Origin: Planctomycetota bacterium
GTDB lineage: Bacteria; Planctomycetota; UBA1135; GCA-002686595
Length of the DNA stretch: 64,000 nt
Reading direction: 5' to 3'
Assembly (NCBI GenBank): GCA_012960475.1
Contig: DUBE01000066.1
Span: forward strand, 83,683-147,682
Position numbers and translations under genes: made by a program
Part shown: piece after piece, positions 44,749 through 53,882 of the stretch
How positions within the stretch are numbered: the first letter of the stretch is position 1
Layout of the letters: each line of letters starts with the position of its first letter
The notes under the pieces: generated by a model
Databases searched by the model: none
What the model saw: the letters and a program-made list of their open reading frames with translations, nothing else
Told to the model about the DNA's origin: nothing

Positions 44749-46820
44749 GGGGCCCGGTTCCCATGCCCGAGTTTCTGCGCAAACGCGATGGACAGGTGGT
44801 TCCTTTCAGTCCTCAGCGCATCACCCATGCGGTTGCCCGGGCCCAGGCGGCGGTGGGGGACGGGGATCCGGGCCTGCCCTTGGAAGTGGCTGAACTGGTG
44901 GTCATGACCCTGATCAGTCGAGCGGAGTCGGGCTTGGTCAGTTTGCAGGAGGAAGCTCCTCCGACCGCTACTTTGGAAGAGGTACAGGACTTGGTGGAAG
45001 AGGCTTTGGTGGGTCTTGGCCGCACCAAGATCGCCAAGGCCTACATCCTTTATCGGGATCGGCGCAGCCGCGCTCGGGAGGCTCTGATGGTTTTCGATGG
45101 AAGTCCCCAGAGCAGTAGCGGTGCGCCGGAAGTGCGCGGGTCCGAGGGTACTCAGGCCTGGCAAGCCAACCGCATTGCCGCCGCCTTGGTGCGGGAGGTC
45201 AGCTTGTCCGTGCAAGTGGCGGACGAAGTGGCCCGGCGCGTAGAGAAGGAGATCCTCAGTCTGGGCATGTCGCGCATTTCCAGTGGCCTTGTGCGCGCTT
45301 TTGTAGATCAAGAACTGCAGACCATGGGGCTCTTCGATGCCACCCGCGCGTCGGAACCTTTGGGCCTTGCCCGGCCAGATCTGCGCGCATTGCTTTTGGC
45401 TCCCCGGGAAGATCGGCGGGCAACCGAAGAGCGGCATGCGGCTCCACCTGCCTCCGGCGAGCGTCGTGTGGCGGGATCGATCATGTCCCGTTGGGCTGTA
45501 GAGGATGTGCTGGGCGAGGAACTGGCAGAAGCCCACCACCGGGGCGAGGTTCTGGCCCTGGGATTGGAACGCCCGCACCTGCCCCTGGTGCGTTCGGTCA
45601 GTGCTGCGGGTCTGGGCGCAGGCGAGGTGGGCTTTGCCCGCTCCCTGGGGGTCTTGGTGACCCTGCTCGAAGGATCGGCCCAGGGCCTTGTGCTGGAGGG
45701 GTTTTCTCACTTGCTGGGCCCAGCCCGGCGCGGTGTCCGCCAGGGGGCCGACGAAGCGCGCGTGTCCGAAGCCCTTGCGGCTTTGGCCGCCATCGGTCAA
45801 GCCACAGGCCGCCGCTTGGACCTTGCACAGCCAGGAGGGCGCGGTCCGCGACCGTTGCTGCGTCTCTTGAGCGGTCTGCTCAGTGCGCTTGCCAGTGGCC
45901 AGGCTGTGCCCCGTTTGTTTCTCAACTATGACGAGATTTCCGGTGCCCTGGAAGAAGAACCGGATCTGGCAGAGGGCATTGATACCTTGCTGGCCAACGG
46001 TCTCTTGGTGCCGGTCTGGGGGGGCCCCAGTCAGCGCTTCGCGGGTCCTGCCCTGGCTCGGCGCGCCAGGGAAAAAGGGCCCTTGACCTTGGGGGCGGGG
46101 GTCGCTCTCGATCTGGTGCGCATCGCCCGGCGGGCAGGGCCCTGGAACGAGGAGGCCTTCCTGACGGGCATGGTGATCGAAGTTCAACGTGCCTTGGAAG
46201 CTCTCAAGAGGCTGGCTGCGGCCCAGACCGAGTTCGGTCCGGCTTTGCCCGGGGGGCGCAGGATTCACGGCATTGTCCCCGTGGGTCTCTCCGATGCCTT
46301 GCGCATCTTGGGGGACGGGATCGTGCGTCCGGAGCAAGGTGCGCGGGCCTTGGGTGTATTGCGGGACTCCGCTCGCACCCAGGCCGAGGGACTGGGCTTG
46401 ATGGTGGATGTCTCGACCTTGCTTTCTGGGCCCGCGTCCGAGGTGCTCGCCCGTCGAGAGGCAGGCCGCTCTCGTCCTTCCCAAGCCGCGCTCTTCAGCA
46501 AGAGACCTCTGCCGGAAAGTGAGTGGGTGGAGTCCTATCACCGTGGTCTCGACCTGGGGGATGGCATGGCGGCAGGGGATCCCCATGAACACGGTCGCGC
46601 CCTGGCGGTCATGACATCGACTCTACCCAGCGGCGCCCTTTGGCCCCTGGTGGATCCCACTGTCAGCTACCGGGCGGGTCTCTCCTGTTTGACTGCCTGG
46701 CAGGCCTTTGTGGTCGAGCGTGAACGTCGTCTGCAGCCGCACCTCCTATCCCCTGCAAAGCCGTTGACAAAGGGCACTCGGCCCCTATTTGAATCCACCG
46801 TTCAGTCACACCGTCCGTGA
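44745..46820 (+). CDS. ATP-cone protein with RNR-like remainder lacking catalytic cysteines
   Basis: The 691-residue product starts with an ATP-cone domain (residues about 5-100, FLRKRDGQVVPFSPQRI to AYILYRDRR) and a second cone-like segment (about 125-210, WQANRIAAALVREVS). The remainder, from about residue 245, has a layout reminiscent of class III ribonucleotide reductase (GSIMSRWAVEDVLGEELAEAHHRGEV, FLNYDEISG, VPVGLSDALRILGDG). Only one Cys (residue 648) is found in the whole protein, and no glycyl-radical motif or zinc cysteines. It is coupled to nrdR (ATGA), so a regulatory rather than catalytic role is inferred. An internal ATG at 44763 is an alternative start. Confidence 0.7.
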   Translation: MRGPVPMPEFLRKRDGQVVPFSPQRITHAVARAQAAVGDGDPGLPLEVAELVVMTLISRAESGLVSLQEEAPPTATLEEVQDLVEEALVGLGRTKIAKAYILYRDRRSRAREALMVFDGSPQSSSGAPEVRGSEGTQAWQANRIAAALVREVSLSVQVADEVARRVEKEILSLGMSRISSGLVRAFVDQELQTMGLFDATRASEPLGLARPDLRALLLAPREDRRATEERHAAPPASGERRVAGSIMSRWAVEDVLGEELAEAHHRGEVLALGLERPHLPLVRSVSAAGLGAGEVGFARSLGVLVTLLEGSAQGLVLEGFSHLLGPARRGVRQGADEARVSEALAALAAIGQATGRRLDLAQPGGRGPRPLLRLLSGLLSALASGQAVPRLFLNYDEISGALEEEPDLAEGIDTLLANGLLVPVWGGPSQRFAGPALARRAREKGPLTLGAGVALDLVRIARRAGPWNEEAFLTGMVIEVQRALEALKRLAAAQTEFGPALPGGRRIHGIVPVGLSDALRILGDGIVRPEQGARALGVLRDSARTQAEGLGLMVDVSTLLSGPASEVLARREAGRSRPSQAALFSKRPLPESEWVESYHRGLDLGDGMAAGDPHEHGRALAVMTSTLPSGALWPLVDPTVSYRAGLSCLTAWQAFVVERERRLQPHLLSPAKPLTKGTRPLFESTVQSHRP
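46764..46791 (+). promoter_or_regulatory. candidate smc promoter inside the upstream gene
   Basis: TTGACA (46764-46769), a perfect -35 consensus, is followed after 16 bases by TATTTG (46786-46791). It lies in the last codons of the ATP-cone gene, 50 bases before smc. Confidence 0.35.
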
Positions 46821-46840
46821 CCCAAATCTTCTAATCACCT

Positions 46841-49800
46841 ATGCGTCTGGTACGTCTCGAACTATTTGGCTTCAAGTCCTTTGCTGACTTCACTGTGCTT
46901 GAATTTGGCCAGCGGAGCCTGACCGGTGTGGTTGGACCCAATGGCTGCGGCAAGAGCAACGTGGTGGACGCGGTGCGTTGGGCCCTGGGGGAGACCCGCC
47001 CAAGTTCCATGCGGGGCTCGGGCATGACCGATGTGATTTTCAAAGGCTCAGTCAGCCGGCCGGCCATGGGTTTTGCGGAAGTCACCCTGGTGTTTGACAA
47101 CTCGAGTGGATTGCTTGCGGATCACGCGGCAGAGATCTCTGTCACCCGGCGTCTCGAGTCCAGCGGCGAGGGCTCCTACATGATCGATGGCCAACGGGTG
47201 CGGCTCAAGGACGTCAGGGACCTGCTCTTTGATACAGGCCTTGGGTCCCGCGGGTACTCGGTGCTGGAGCAGGGCCGTATTGACGCGGTGATTTCCGCCA
47301 ATCATCAACAGCGGCGGACAGTGTTCGAAGAGGCGGCGGGCATTTCGCGCTATCGCCAGCGGCGACACGAGACGGGGCTGCGCCTCAAGCACGTGTCTGT
47401 GGACATGGAGCGCGTTGACGACGTGATTGCTGAGCTGCGTACGCGCGTGCGATCCCTCAAGATCCAGGCGGGCAAGGCCGAGCGCTATCTGATTGCCAGG
47501 GACGAGTGGTCCGTGGGTCGTCGTCGGTTTCTAGGTCACCGCCTGTTCAACATAGACGGGGAACTGCACACCCTGCGGCCCCGGATTGAGAGCCAGGGTG
47601 AGGACCTCGAGCAACTGCGGGAGCGTCGCAGCGGTCATGACATGCAGGCTCGTCAGCGAGAAGATGAACGGAGCGCGGTGGTGGCCGAGCTTGACCGGGT
47701 CTCCGGGGAAGCTGGACGCCTGGAGGGTGAAGCGCGTGCTCTGGTGGAGCGTCGCAAGGCTCTTCTTGTACGGGTTGAGAACTGGCGTCAGTCGGCGAAT
47801 GAAGAGACCTCTCGGGCGCAACAGTTGGCCCAGGAGATCGAAGATCAACGGGCTGCGGTGACCGCTCTGACCCGGGAATCCGAGGGGCTCAGTGGGCAGG
47901 CTGCCCAAGCCAAGAGCAAGCTTGAAGAGTTGGCCAAGAGCGATCGCAGCTGTGCACAGCTCTATAAGCAGTCCCGCGAGGCCGCTCAGGCCCAGAATGA
48001 AACCGTGCTGACCTGTCTGCATGAGCGAGGCGTCGCTACCAGTCGCAATCGGCAGCTGAGCGAAGATCTGCCGAGGCTTGATCAGCGTGTCAAGCGCGTC
48101 ATGGATCGGCAGGCTGAATTGCAGCAGATCCTGGAAGAGACCCGCGCCCAGCGAGGCGAACTACTCACAACTTTGCAGCGGGCCGAAGCCGAAGCCCAGG
48201 TCGCATCGGTTGCCCGTGAAGAGCAACAGGTGCGTCTGGAAGATCGTCAAGAGGAACTGCGCAGGTTGGACGAGAAGCGCGCCGCCTTGGATCTGGAGCG
48301 CGCTGGCCATCAAGCCCGGGCCGCTGCCCTGCGCGATCGGGAACGGCAATTGGAGGAACTCTCCTCTGGCGGCAAGCGTCTTCTGGAAGCCAGCGAAGGA
48401 GACCGCGGTCCCTGTGGCACAGAGGACCTCCTGGGCGTGGTCGCGGATCATTTGGCCATCGACACCCGCCTCACTCGAGCATTGGATGGGGCTCTTGGTA
48501 CCCGAGCCTCATCTGTTGTGGTCAAGGACGAGCATGTGGCCAGGACCATCCTGGGGTGGGCTCAGCAAGAGGAACTGGGCCAGATCGATCTTGCATTGCC
48601 CTCTGGGCTGGGCGTTCCTTGCGGCCCCGCACCAACGGACTCTGCATTCTTCGCACGCTTTGGAGATGGTGTCGAAGGCCGGCTAAGCGATCTTGTGCGT
48701 TGCGACGATCATGTGCGTCCTCTGGTCCGGGCGCTGTTGTGCGATGTGGTAGTGGTGTCGGACTTGGATTTGGCCCTCAAGTTGGTTGCAGAGAATTCCC
48801 AGTGGCGTTTCGTGACCCTTGCCGGGGAAGTGGTTGACGCAGCTGGTCTTTCTGGGGGCTACTGTGAATTGGATCAGGGGGTGATCGGTCGCCGGGTGGT
48901 TGCGGATGAATTCGAGCAGCGTTGCGTGTCGCTCTCCCATTCGATTGCGGAAGTGGATCAAGAGCGCGAGGACAGCTTGGTTGCCCTGGCTCAGGACCGG
49001 GAGTCATTGAGCGCCAAGGAGCAGTGTCGTGAGGTGGCCCAGGCTGCCTTGGCTTCAGCTGCTCGCGCCCGAGCAGCCCTTGAGGGACGTCAGGTGGAAC
49101 AGGAAGCTGCCCTGACCGAGAAAACTGACGAACATGCTCGGGTCAAGCACGAGTGGACTCAGTTGAATCAGGATTTCTTGCAGGCGGGACAGGATCAATT
49201 GGCCGCCGAGCAGGCTTTTGAGCAGCAAAATGCAATCCTGACTGGTTTCGATCAGGGGCGCCATCAGCTGGAGCAGGAGCGAGATGGCATCCGGCGCGAG
49301 ATCGCCGGGGCCGATGTGGAGCGTCAGCGCGTGGATTCAGAACGCCAGGCCTGTGAAGAGCGTTTGCGTGGGGATCAGGTGCGCATCGAGCGCGACCAGG
49401 CGGAACTCGCCCGTGCTCAACGGCGTTCAGAGAACTTCCGGGCGAATGCAGTCAGTGGCGAGGAGGAAGCTCAGCAGGTACAGCAGCAGGTTGTGGCCCA
49501 GCGCGAGCAGGCGCAGGCTCTGATGGGGCAGTTGGAGGCCTTGCGCATGCGCGAGCGGGAGGGAGCAACCCTGGCTCAGCAAGCACGTAGGGCAGCGGAA
49601 GAGGTTCAGGAGGAACTGGATCAGGTCAACGAGCAGTTGTCAGAGCAGAAGCTCACCCAGCAGCGTCTGGAGTTGGAGCGGGAGGAGCTGCTGGTGCGCT
49701 CCGATGAAGAATTGAGTCTCAGTCAGGACGACCTGAAATTGGGCTTTGAGCCAGAAGCTGATCTGGCCACCGAAGGTGCGATGCAGGCCTTGCTATCCAA

Positions 49801-50659
49801 GGTGACCGAACTCAGGCATGTGCTTGAGAAGCTCGGCCCGGTCAACCTGGAAGCGGTACATGAGTTGGACGAGGTGGCCAGGCGATTGGCGCACCTCGAA
49901 GTCCAGGCCGATGATCTGAGCAAGGCCCGCAAGAACCTGGAAGAGACCATCAAGCGCATCGATGAAGAGTCCCGGCGCATGTTCATGGAGACCTTCACTG
50001 TGGTGCGCGGACACTTCCGGACGATCTTCCGCCAGATGTTTGGTGGGGGACGAGCAGACCTGCAGCTCGATCCGAGTGTGGACGTTCTGGACGCGGGCAT
50101 TGAGATCATCGCCCGGCCGCCGGGTCGTGAGATGCTGCCCATCGGCTTGCTCTCAGGTGGTCAGCGCACCATGACCGCACTGGCTCTCTTGTTTGCGGTG
50201 TTCAAGGCAAAGCCCAGTCCTTTCTGCATCCTCGATGAGGTGGACGCAGCTCTCGATGATGCCAACATTGATCGTTTCCTGGCCATGCTGAGCGACTTTA
50301 GAACGACTTCTCAGTTCGTGGTAGTGACCCACAACAAGGGCACCATGAGCGCCTGCGAGGCGCTCTTTGGGGTGACCATGCAGACCAAGGGCGTCTCACG
50401 CTTCGTGGCTGTGGAACTCGATCAGGTGGATCAGTTTGCCCCCGAGTCCACGGGCAGTACCCGTTCCGGCGGCCCGGATCTGATCGGTCGCGGCAGTCTT
50501 GGGGTTGAAGAGGACCCTCAGGAGCGGAGGCTTGACGAGCACGGGGAACAGGTGGTGGAGTTGCATCCCACACCTCGGCAGGGGGCATCCACTGGCCAGC
50601 GCTCCGTTGCAGATGTCCAGAAGTCGGTAGTGGAATCTGCCGCTCCCCACGAAGACTGA
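46841..50659 (+). CDS. smc: chromosome segregation protein SMC
   Basis: SMC forms the arms of bacterial condensin with ScpA and ScpB and compacts and separates sister chromosomes. The 1272-residue protein has the Walker A GPNGCGKSNVVDAVRW in its N-terminal head, long coiled coils, a hinge at about residues 520-660 (LLGVVADHLAIDTRLTRALDGAL to VGDxx-like loops), and the C-terminal head with LGPVNLEAVHEL, the ABC signature LLSGGQRTMTALALLF and Walker B ILDEVDAALDD. A low-complexity tail of about 90 residues extends past the head. ScpA and ScpB are not in the window. It converges on the peptidase gene, 16 bases apart. Confidence 0.95.
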   Translation: MRLVRLELFGFKSFADFTVLEFGQRSLTGVVGPNGCGKSNVVDAVRWALGETRPSSMRGSGMTDVIFKGSVSRPAMGFAEVTLVFDNSSGLLADHAAEISVTRRLESSGEGSYMIDGQRVRLKDVRDLLFDTGLGSRGYSVLEQGRIDAVISANHQQRRTVFEEAAGISRYRQRRHETGLRLKHVSVDMERVDDVIAELRTRVRSLKIQAGKAERYLIARDEWSVGRRRFLGHRLFNIDGELHTLRPRIESQGEDLEQLRERRSGHDMQARQREDERSAVVAELDRVSGEAGRLEGEARALVERRKALLVRVENWRQSANEETSRAQQLAQEIEDQRAAVTALTRESEGLSGQAAQAKSKLEELAKSDRSCAQLYKQSREAAQAQNETVLTCLHERGVATSRNRQLSEDLPRLDQRVKRVMDRQAELQQILEETRAQRGELLTTLQRAEAEAQVASVAREEQQVRLEDRQEELRRLDEKRAALDLERAGHQARAAALRDRERQLEELSSGGKRLLEASEGDRGPCGTEDLLGVVADHLAIDTRLTRALDGALGTRASSVVVKDEHVARTILGWAQQEELGQIDLALPSGLGVPCGPAPTDSAFFARFGDGVEGRLSDLVRCDDHVRPLVRALLCDVVVVSDLDLALKLVAENSQWRFVTLAGEVVDAAGLSGGYCELDQGVIGRRVVADEFEQRCVSLSHSIAEVDQEREDSLVALAQDRESLSAKEQCREVAQAALASAARARAALEGRQVEQEAALTEKTDEHARVKHEWTQLNQDFLQAGQDQLAAEQAFEQQNAILTGFDQGRHQLEQERDGIRREIAGADVERQRVDSERQACEERLRGDQVRIERDQAELARAQRRSENFRANAVSGEEEAQQVQQQVVAQREQAQALMGQLEALRMREREGATLAQQARRAAEEVQEELDQVNEQLSEQKLTQQRLELEREELLVRSDEELSLSQDDLKLGFEPEADLATEGAMQALLSKVTELRHVLEKLGPVNLEAVHELDEVARRLAHLEVQADDLSKARKNLEETIKRIDEESRRMFMETFTVVRGHFRTIFRQMFGGGRADLQLDPSVDVLDAGIEIIARPPGREMLPIGLLSGGQRTMTALALLFAVFKAKPSPFCILDEVDAALDDANIDRFLAMLSDFRTTSQFVVVTHNKGTMSACEALFGVTMQTKGVSRFVAVELDQVDQFAPESTGSTRSGGPDLIGRGSLGVEEDPQERRLDEHGEQVVELHPTPRQGASTGQRSVADVQKSVVESAAPHED

Positions 50660-50675
50660 GCCTTGCTCTGGATGC

Positions 50676-51710
50676 TCAGCGCTTGCGGCGCCGGCGCAGG
50701 ACTTCGGCCTCCAATTCGACCAGGCCCTTGGTCAGGATCTGGCCAAAGGTCTCAAGCGACGCGGCACTGGTCTTGTCGAGGGTGTCCTGGTCGTTGTGCC
50801 AATAGGGACGCAGGGGACCGCCATAATCCAGGTCGATCAGGTCCACTGCTTCAAGGCCCACGTCCAGGAACGAGCGATGGTCGTCCTTGACCAGAGTTCG
50901 CCTTCGCGCAGTGGCCACGTGCTTGCCCAGGCCAATATCCTTTGCTGCGGTCCAGAAAATCTGGCGCAGCCACTTGGTTGAGTAGTCATCCCATGTCAGT
51001 ACCAGATCCAGGTCGGCGATCATGTCCACTACTACCACAGCGCCCACGCGCTTGTCTTCTCCGCGTTTGTAGAGTTCCCGGGCATGGCGGCGCGAGCCGT
51101 AGGTGTTGTCCTTGCCCAGCCAGTCGAAGTTGATGGCTTCTTCACCGTCAAAGAAAACCACACGCCAGGCCAGGGCTCGCGGATGGGTGCTGGCCAGACC
51201 CCGGGCCAACTCAATCAGGGCCACTGTGGAAGAACCCCCATCGTTGGCACCGATGAAGTTCTCTCCCAGGAACTTGGTATCGATGTGGCCGCCCACCAGA
51301 ATCATGGGGGAGTCCTTCGCTGGGCCGGGCAGATCCGCCACCAGATTGGTGTAGGTCTGTGTTCCTTTCGGGGTTGCCGGGGTGATCGGTACTTTGGCGC
51401 TGAAGGTCTCGCGTCGGGTCTTGAAACCCAGGGCAAGCAGCTCCTCATCGAGCGTATCCAACAGTTCAGCCAGGGCAGGACTGCCCGGATGGCGGGGTCC
51501 CAGGGCCACCACCGTTGCCAGCTGGGCGTGGGCACGGGTGCCGTCGAAGGGGATCGGAGTTCCCAGGACGATCGCAGGCAAGGTATTTTCCTGGGCTTGA
51601 CCAGGCTGCTGAACGAGCGTGGGCGCAGGGGCGCAGGCCCAAGGGAATCCCCAAAGGAGGAGTCCCAGGAGGGCTAGCAGGGGCAGGGGGCGCTGGTGGC
51701 AGGGGTGCAT
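50676..51710 (-). CDS. exported M28-family metallopeptidase, glutaminyl-cyclase-like
   Basis: The 344-residue protein has a signal peptide (LLALLGLLLWGFPWACA, possibly a lipoprotein signal). The catalytic part fits the M28 zinc fold: GGHIDTK, FIGANDGGSSTVALIELAR, FFDGEEA and the later HNDQDTLDK. In this superfamily glutaminyl-peptide cyclotransferases share the GHxD, NDG and DGEE pattern, so the product may be either an aminopeptidase or a cyclase. It is divergent from prkA. Confidence 0.82.
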   Translation of the reverse strand: MHPCHQRPLPLLALLGLLLWGFPWACAPAPTLVQQPGQAQENTLPAIVLGTPIPFDGTRAHAQLATVVALGPRHPGSPALAELLDTLDEELLALGFKTRRETFSAKVPITPATPKGTQTYTNLVADLPGPAKDSPMILVGGHIDTKFLGENFIGANDGGSSTVALIELARGLASTHPRALAWRVVFFDGEEAINFDWLGKDNTYGSRRHARELYKRGEDKRVGAVVVVDMIADLDLVLTWDDYSTKWLRQIFWTAAKDIGLGKHVATARRRTLVKDDHRSFLDVGLEAVDLIDLDYGGPLRPYWHNDQDTLDKTSAASLETFGQILTKGLVELEAEVLRRRRKR

Positions 51711-51829
51711 GGCTGCATCCTAACCGCTCGTACCCTGCCGCCACCAAGACCAGTCTCAGGTTGGGGAGGTTCTCTGTCCGATGGGTGAATCGGAGACCCG
51801 CCTCGATCCACGTGCGGCCAGACAAGAAA

Positions 51830-53878
51830 ATGACTGACGAATCCACCCCCCTGTTCGATCTCGTATGCAATTCCCAGAACGGGGCTCAGCACGCCCGCCT
51901 GAGTTGGACAGGCTCTTTTGAAGAGTACTTTCGGCTTTTGGAGCGCAATCCGCGGCCCGCACGCAACGCCTGGCAACGCCTGCTTGACATGATCGAGTCC
52001 CATGGCAGCGAGACGCCGACCGGTAAGTCCTATGTGACCTGGAACCTGTTCAAGGACCCCCTCGGTTGTGGCCGTGATGCTGTGGAAGGTCTGGAGAAAC
52101 CCCTCGCAGAACTGGTCAACATGATTCGAGCCGGGGCTCGTCACCTCGGACCCGAACGACGCATCATGCTATTGCATGGTCCAGTTGGATCGGCCAAGAG
52201 TACCATCGCCCGCTTGCTCAAGCGCGGCCTTGAGGTATACACACAAACCGATGAAGGTGCGCTCTACACATTTTCTTGGAACGTGGACGGAGAAGTGATT
52301 CCCTCTGCCACTCACCAGGATCCGTTGCTGTTGATTCCTGGTGCGCAGCGCGCCGAAGTAGCCCAGCGTCTTTCCCTGAGTTTAGGCGCCGAGTATGAAC
52401 TGCGTATCGAGGGAGAACTCGACCCGGTCAGCCGCTTTTGGTTGAAGAAACTGATGGATCGCTATGAAGGTGACTGGGTCAAGGTCATGGGCCACATTCA
52501 AGTTCAGCGTCTGGTGTTTAGTGAAGCGGATCGCATTGGCATCGGTACCTTTCAACCCAAGGACGAGAAGAACCAGGACTCCACGGAGTTGACCGGTGAT
52601 TTGAATTACCGCAAGATCGCTGAGTACGGCTCCGATTCAGATCCCAGGGCCTTCAACTTCGACGGCGAGTTCTGCGTGGCCAATCGAGGGTTGCTGGAGT
52701 TTGTTGAGGTCCTGAAGCTCGATGTGGCCTTCTTGTATGACCTTCTGGGTGCAACCCAAGAGCACCTGATCAAGCCCAAGAAATTCGCCCAGACCTCCAT
52801 CGATGAAGTCATCCTGGGGCATACCAACGAGCCCGAGTACCTGCGACTCTTGTCCAACGAGTTGATGGAAGCCTTCCGGGATCGGACCATCAAGATCGAC
52901 ATTCCCTACAACCTGGAGGTCTCCGCGGAACTGGCGATTCATCGTAGTCGCTACGGTCAGCCCGGGGCTCCAGGGCGCCGTCTGGCACCCCATACACTGG
53001 AGATGGCCTCTCTCTGGGCGGTGCTCACCCGCCTCGAAGAGCCGGCCTTGCCCAATTTGACCCTGCTGCAGAAGGCCCACCTGTACGACGGTCAGGAAAT
53101 TCAGGGCTTCACCAGGGAGCAGGTCGGCGAGTTGCGTGCGGCCTGTGAGCGCGAGGGCATGGAGGGCATCTCGCCGCGCTTTGTGCAGGACCGCATTGCC
53201 GCCTGCCTCGTGTCAGAGAAGCCTGTGGTGGGTCCCCGTGAGATCCTGGCGGCCATCGAAGACGGCCTGCAGCACAATTCCATGGTGGCCAACCAAGAGT
53301 TGCGTCGCAAGTATCTGGAGCGTGTGGCCCAGGTGCGCGAAGAGTACCAAGAGACCATCAAGCACGAGGTGCAGGTGGCCATCGCTGCGGACCAGGAAGC
53401 TCTTGATCGTCTGTGCTCCAAGTACCTGGACAACGTGCGTGCTCACACCACCCGGGAGAAGGTCATCAGTGGTGACGGGACCTCGCATGCTCCTGACGAA
53501 CGCTTGATGCGCTCGATCGAAGACATGATTGATGTACCCGAAGTGCGCAAGGACGACTTCAGGCACGAACTGATGAACTACATCGCCGTTGTGCATCTTG
53601 AAGGCAGGACTTTTGACTACCGCGAGAATCGGCGTTTGACCCGGGCCCTTGAGCTCAAGCTATTCGAAGATCACAAGGATTCGATCCAGCTCACCAGTCT
53701 GGTTTCCAACGTGGTTGACCCTGATACCCAGCAGAAGATTGGACTGATCCGTGAGCGCCTGATGCGTCGTTTCGGGTATGACGAATACTCCGCCGAGGCT
53801 GTCTTGCATGAAGTGGCCAATCTCTTTGCACACGACATCGACGGCTCACAAGAGGATGAGGTGGAGCAGGCCGCCTGA
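51830..53878 (+). CDS. prkA: PrkA-family AAA+ serine protein kinase
   Basis: PrkA/YeaG proteins combine an AAA+ ATPase with a kinase-like C-terminal domain and act in stress and starvation responses together with YeaH and SpoVR. The 682-residue protein has Walker A LLHGPVGSAKSTIARLL near residue 120, VFSEADRIGIGTF and GEFCVANRGLLEFVEV with the Walker B region, and a C-terminal part with MNYIAVVHLEGR. The long open frame upstream is rejected because the neighbour on the other strand ends there; ATG 51830 starts the conserved part. It is first in the run prkA-yeaH-spoVR. Confidence 0.92.
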   Translation: MTDESTPLFDLVCNSQNGAQHARLSWTGSFEEYFRLLERNPRPARNAWQRLLDMIESHGSETPTGKSYVTWNLFKDPLGCGRDAVEGLEKPLAELVNMIRAGARHLGPERRIMLLHGPVGSAKSTIARLLKRGLEVYTQTDEGALYTFSWNVDGEVIPSATHQDPLLLIPGAQRAEVAQRLSLSLGAEYELRIEGELDPVSRFWLKKLMDRYEGDWVKVMGHIQVQRLVFSEADRIGIGTFQPKDEKNQDSTELTGDLNYRKIAEYGSDSDPRAFNFDGEFCVANRGLLEFVEVLKLDVAFLYDLLGATQEHLIKPKKFAQTSIDEVILGHTNEPEYLRLLSNELMEAFRDRTIKIDIPYNLEVSAELAIHRSRYGQPGAPGRRLAPHTLEMASLWAVLTRLEEPALPNLTLLQKAHLYDGQEIQGFTREQVGELRAACEREGMEGISPRFVQDRIAACLVSEKPVVGPREILAAIEDGLQHNSMVANQELRRKYLERVAQVREEYQETIKHEVQVAIAADQEALDRLCSKYLDNVRAHTTREKVISGDGTSHAPDERLMRSIEDMIDVPEVRKDDFRHELMNYIAVVHLEGRTFDYRENRRLTRALELKLFEDHKDSIQLTSLVSNVVDPDTQQKIGLIRERLMRRFGYDEYSAEAVLHEVANLFAHDIDGSQEDEVEQAA

Positions 53879-53882
53879 ATCC

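Noticed and set aside
44664-46592. 642-codon open frame on the minus strand across the ATP-cone gene
   Set aside because: It lies entirely opposite a well-supported gene coupled to nrdR, its translation is rich in Gln, His and Arg without domains, and long antisense frames are common in GC-rich DNA.
51515-51829. 105-codon N-terminal extension of prkA
   Set aside because: It lies opposite the M28 peptidase signal peptide and start; the conserved PrkA N terminus begins at 51830.
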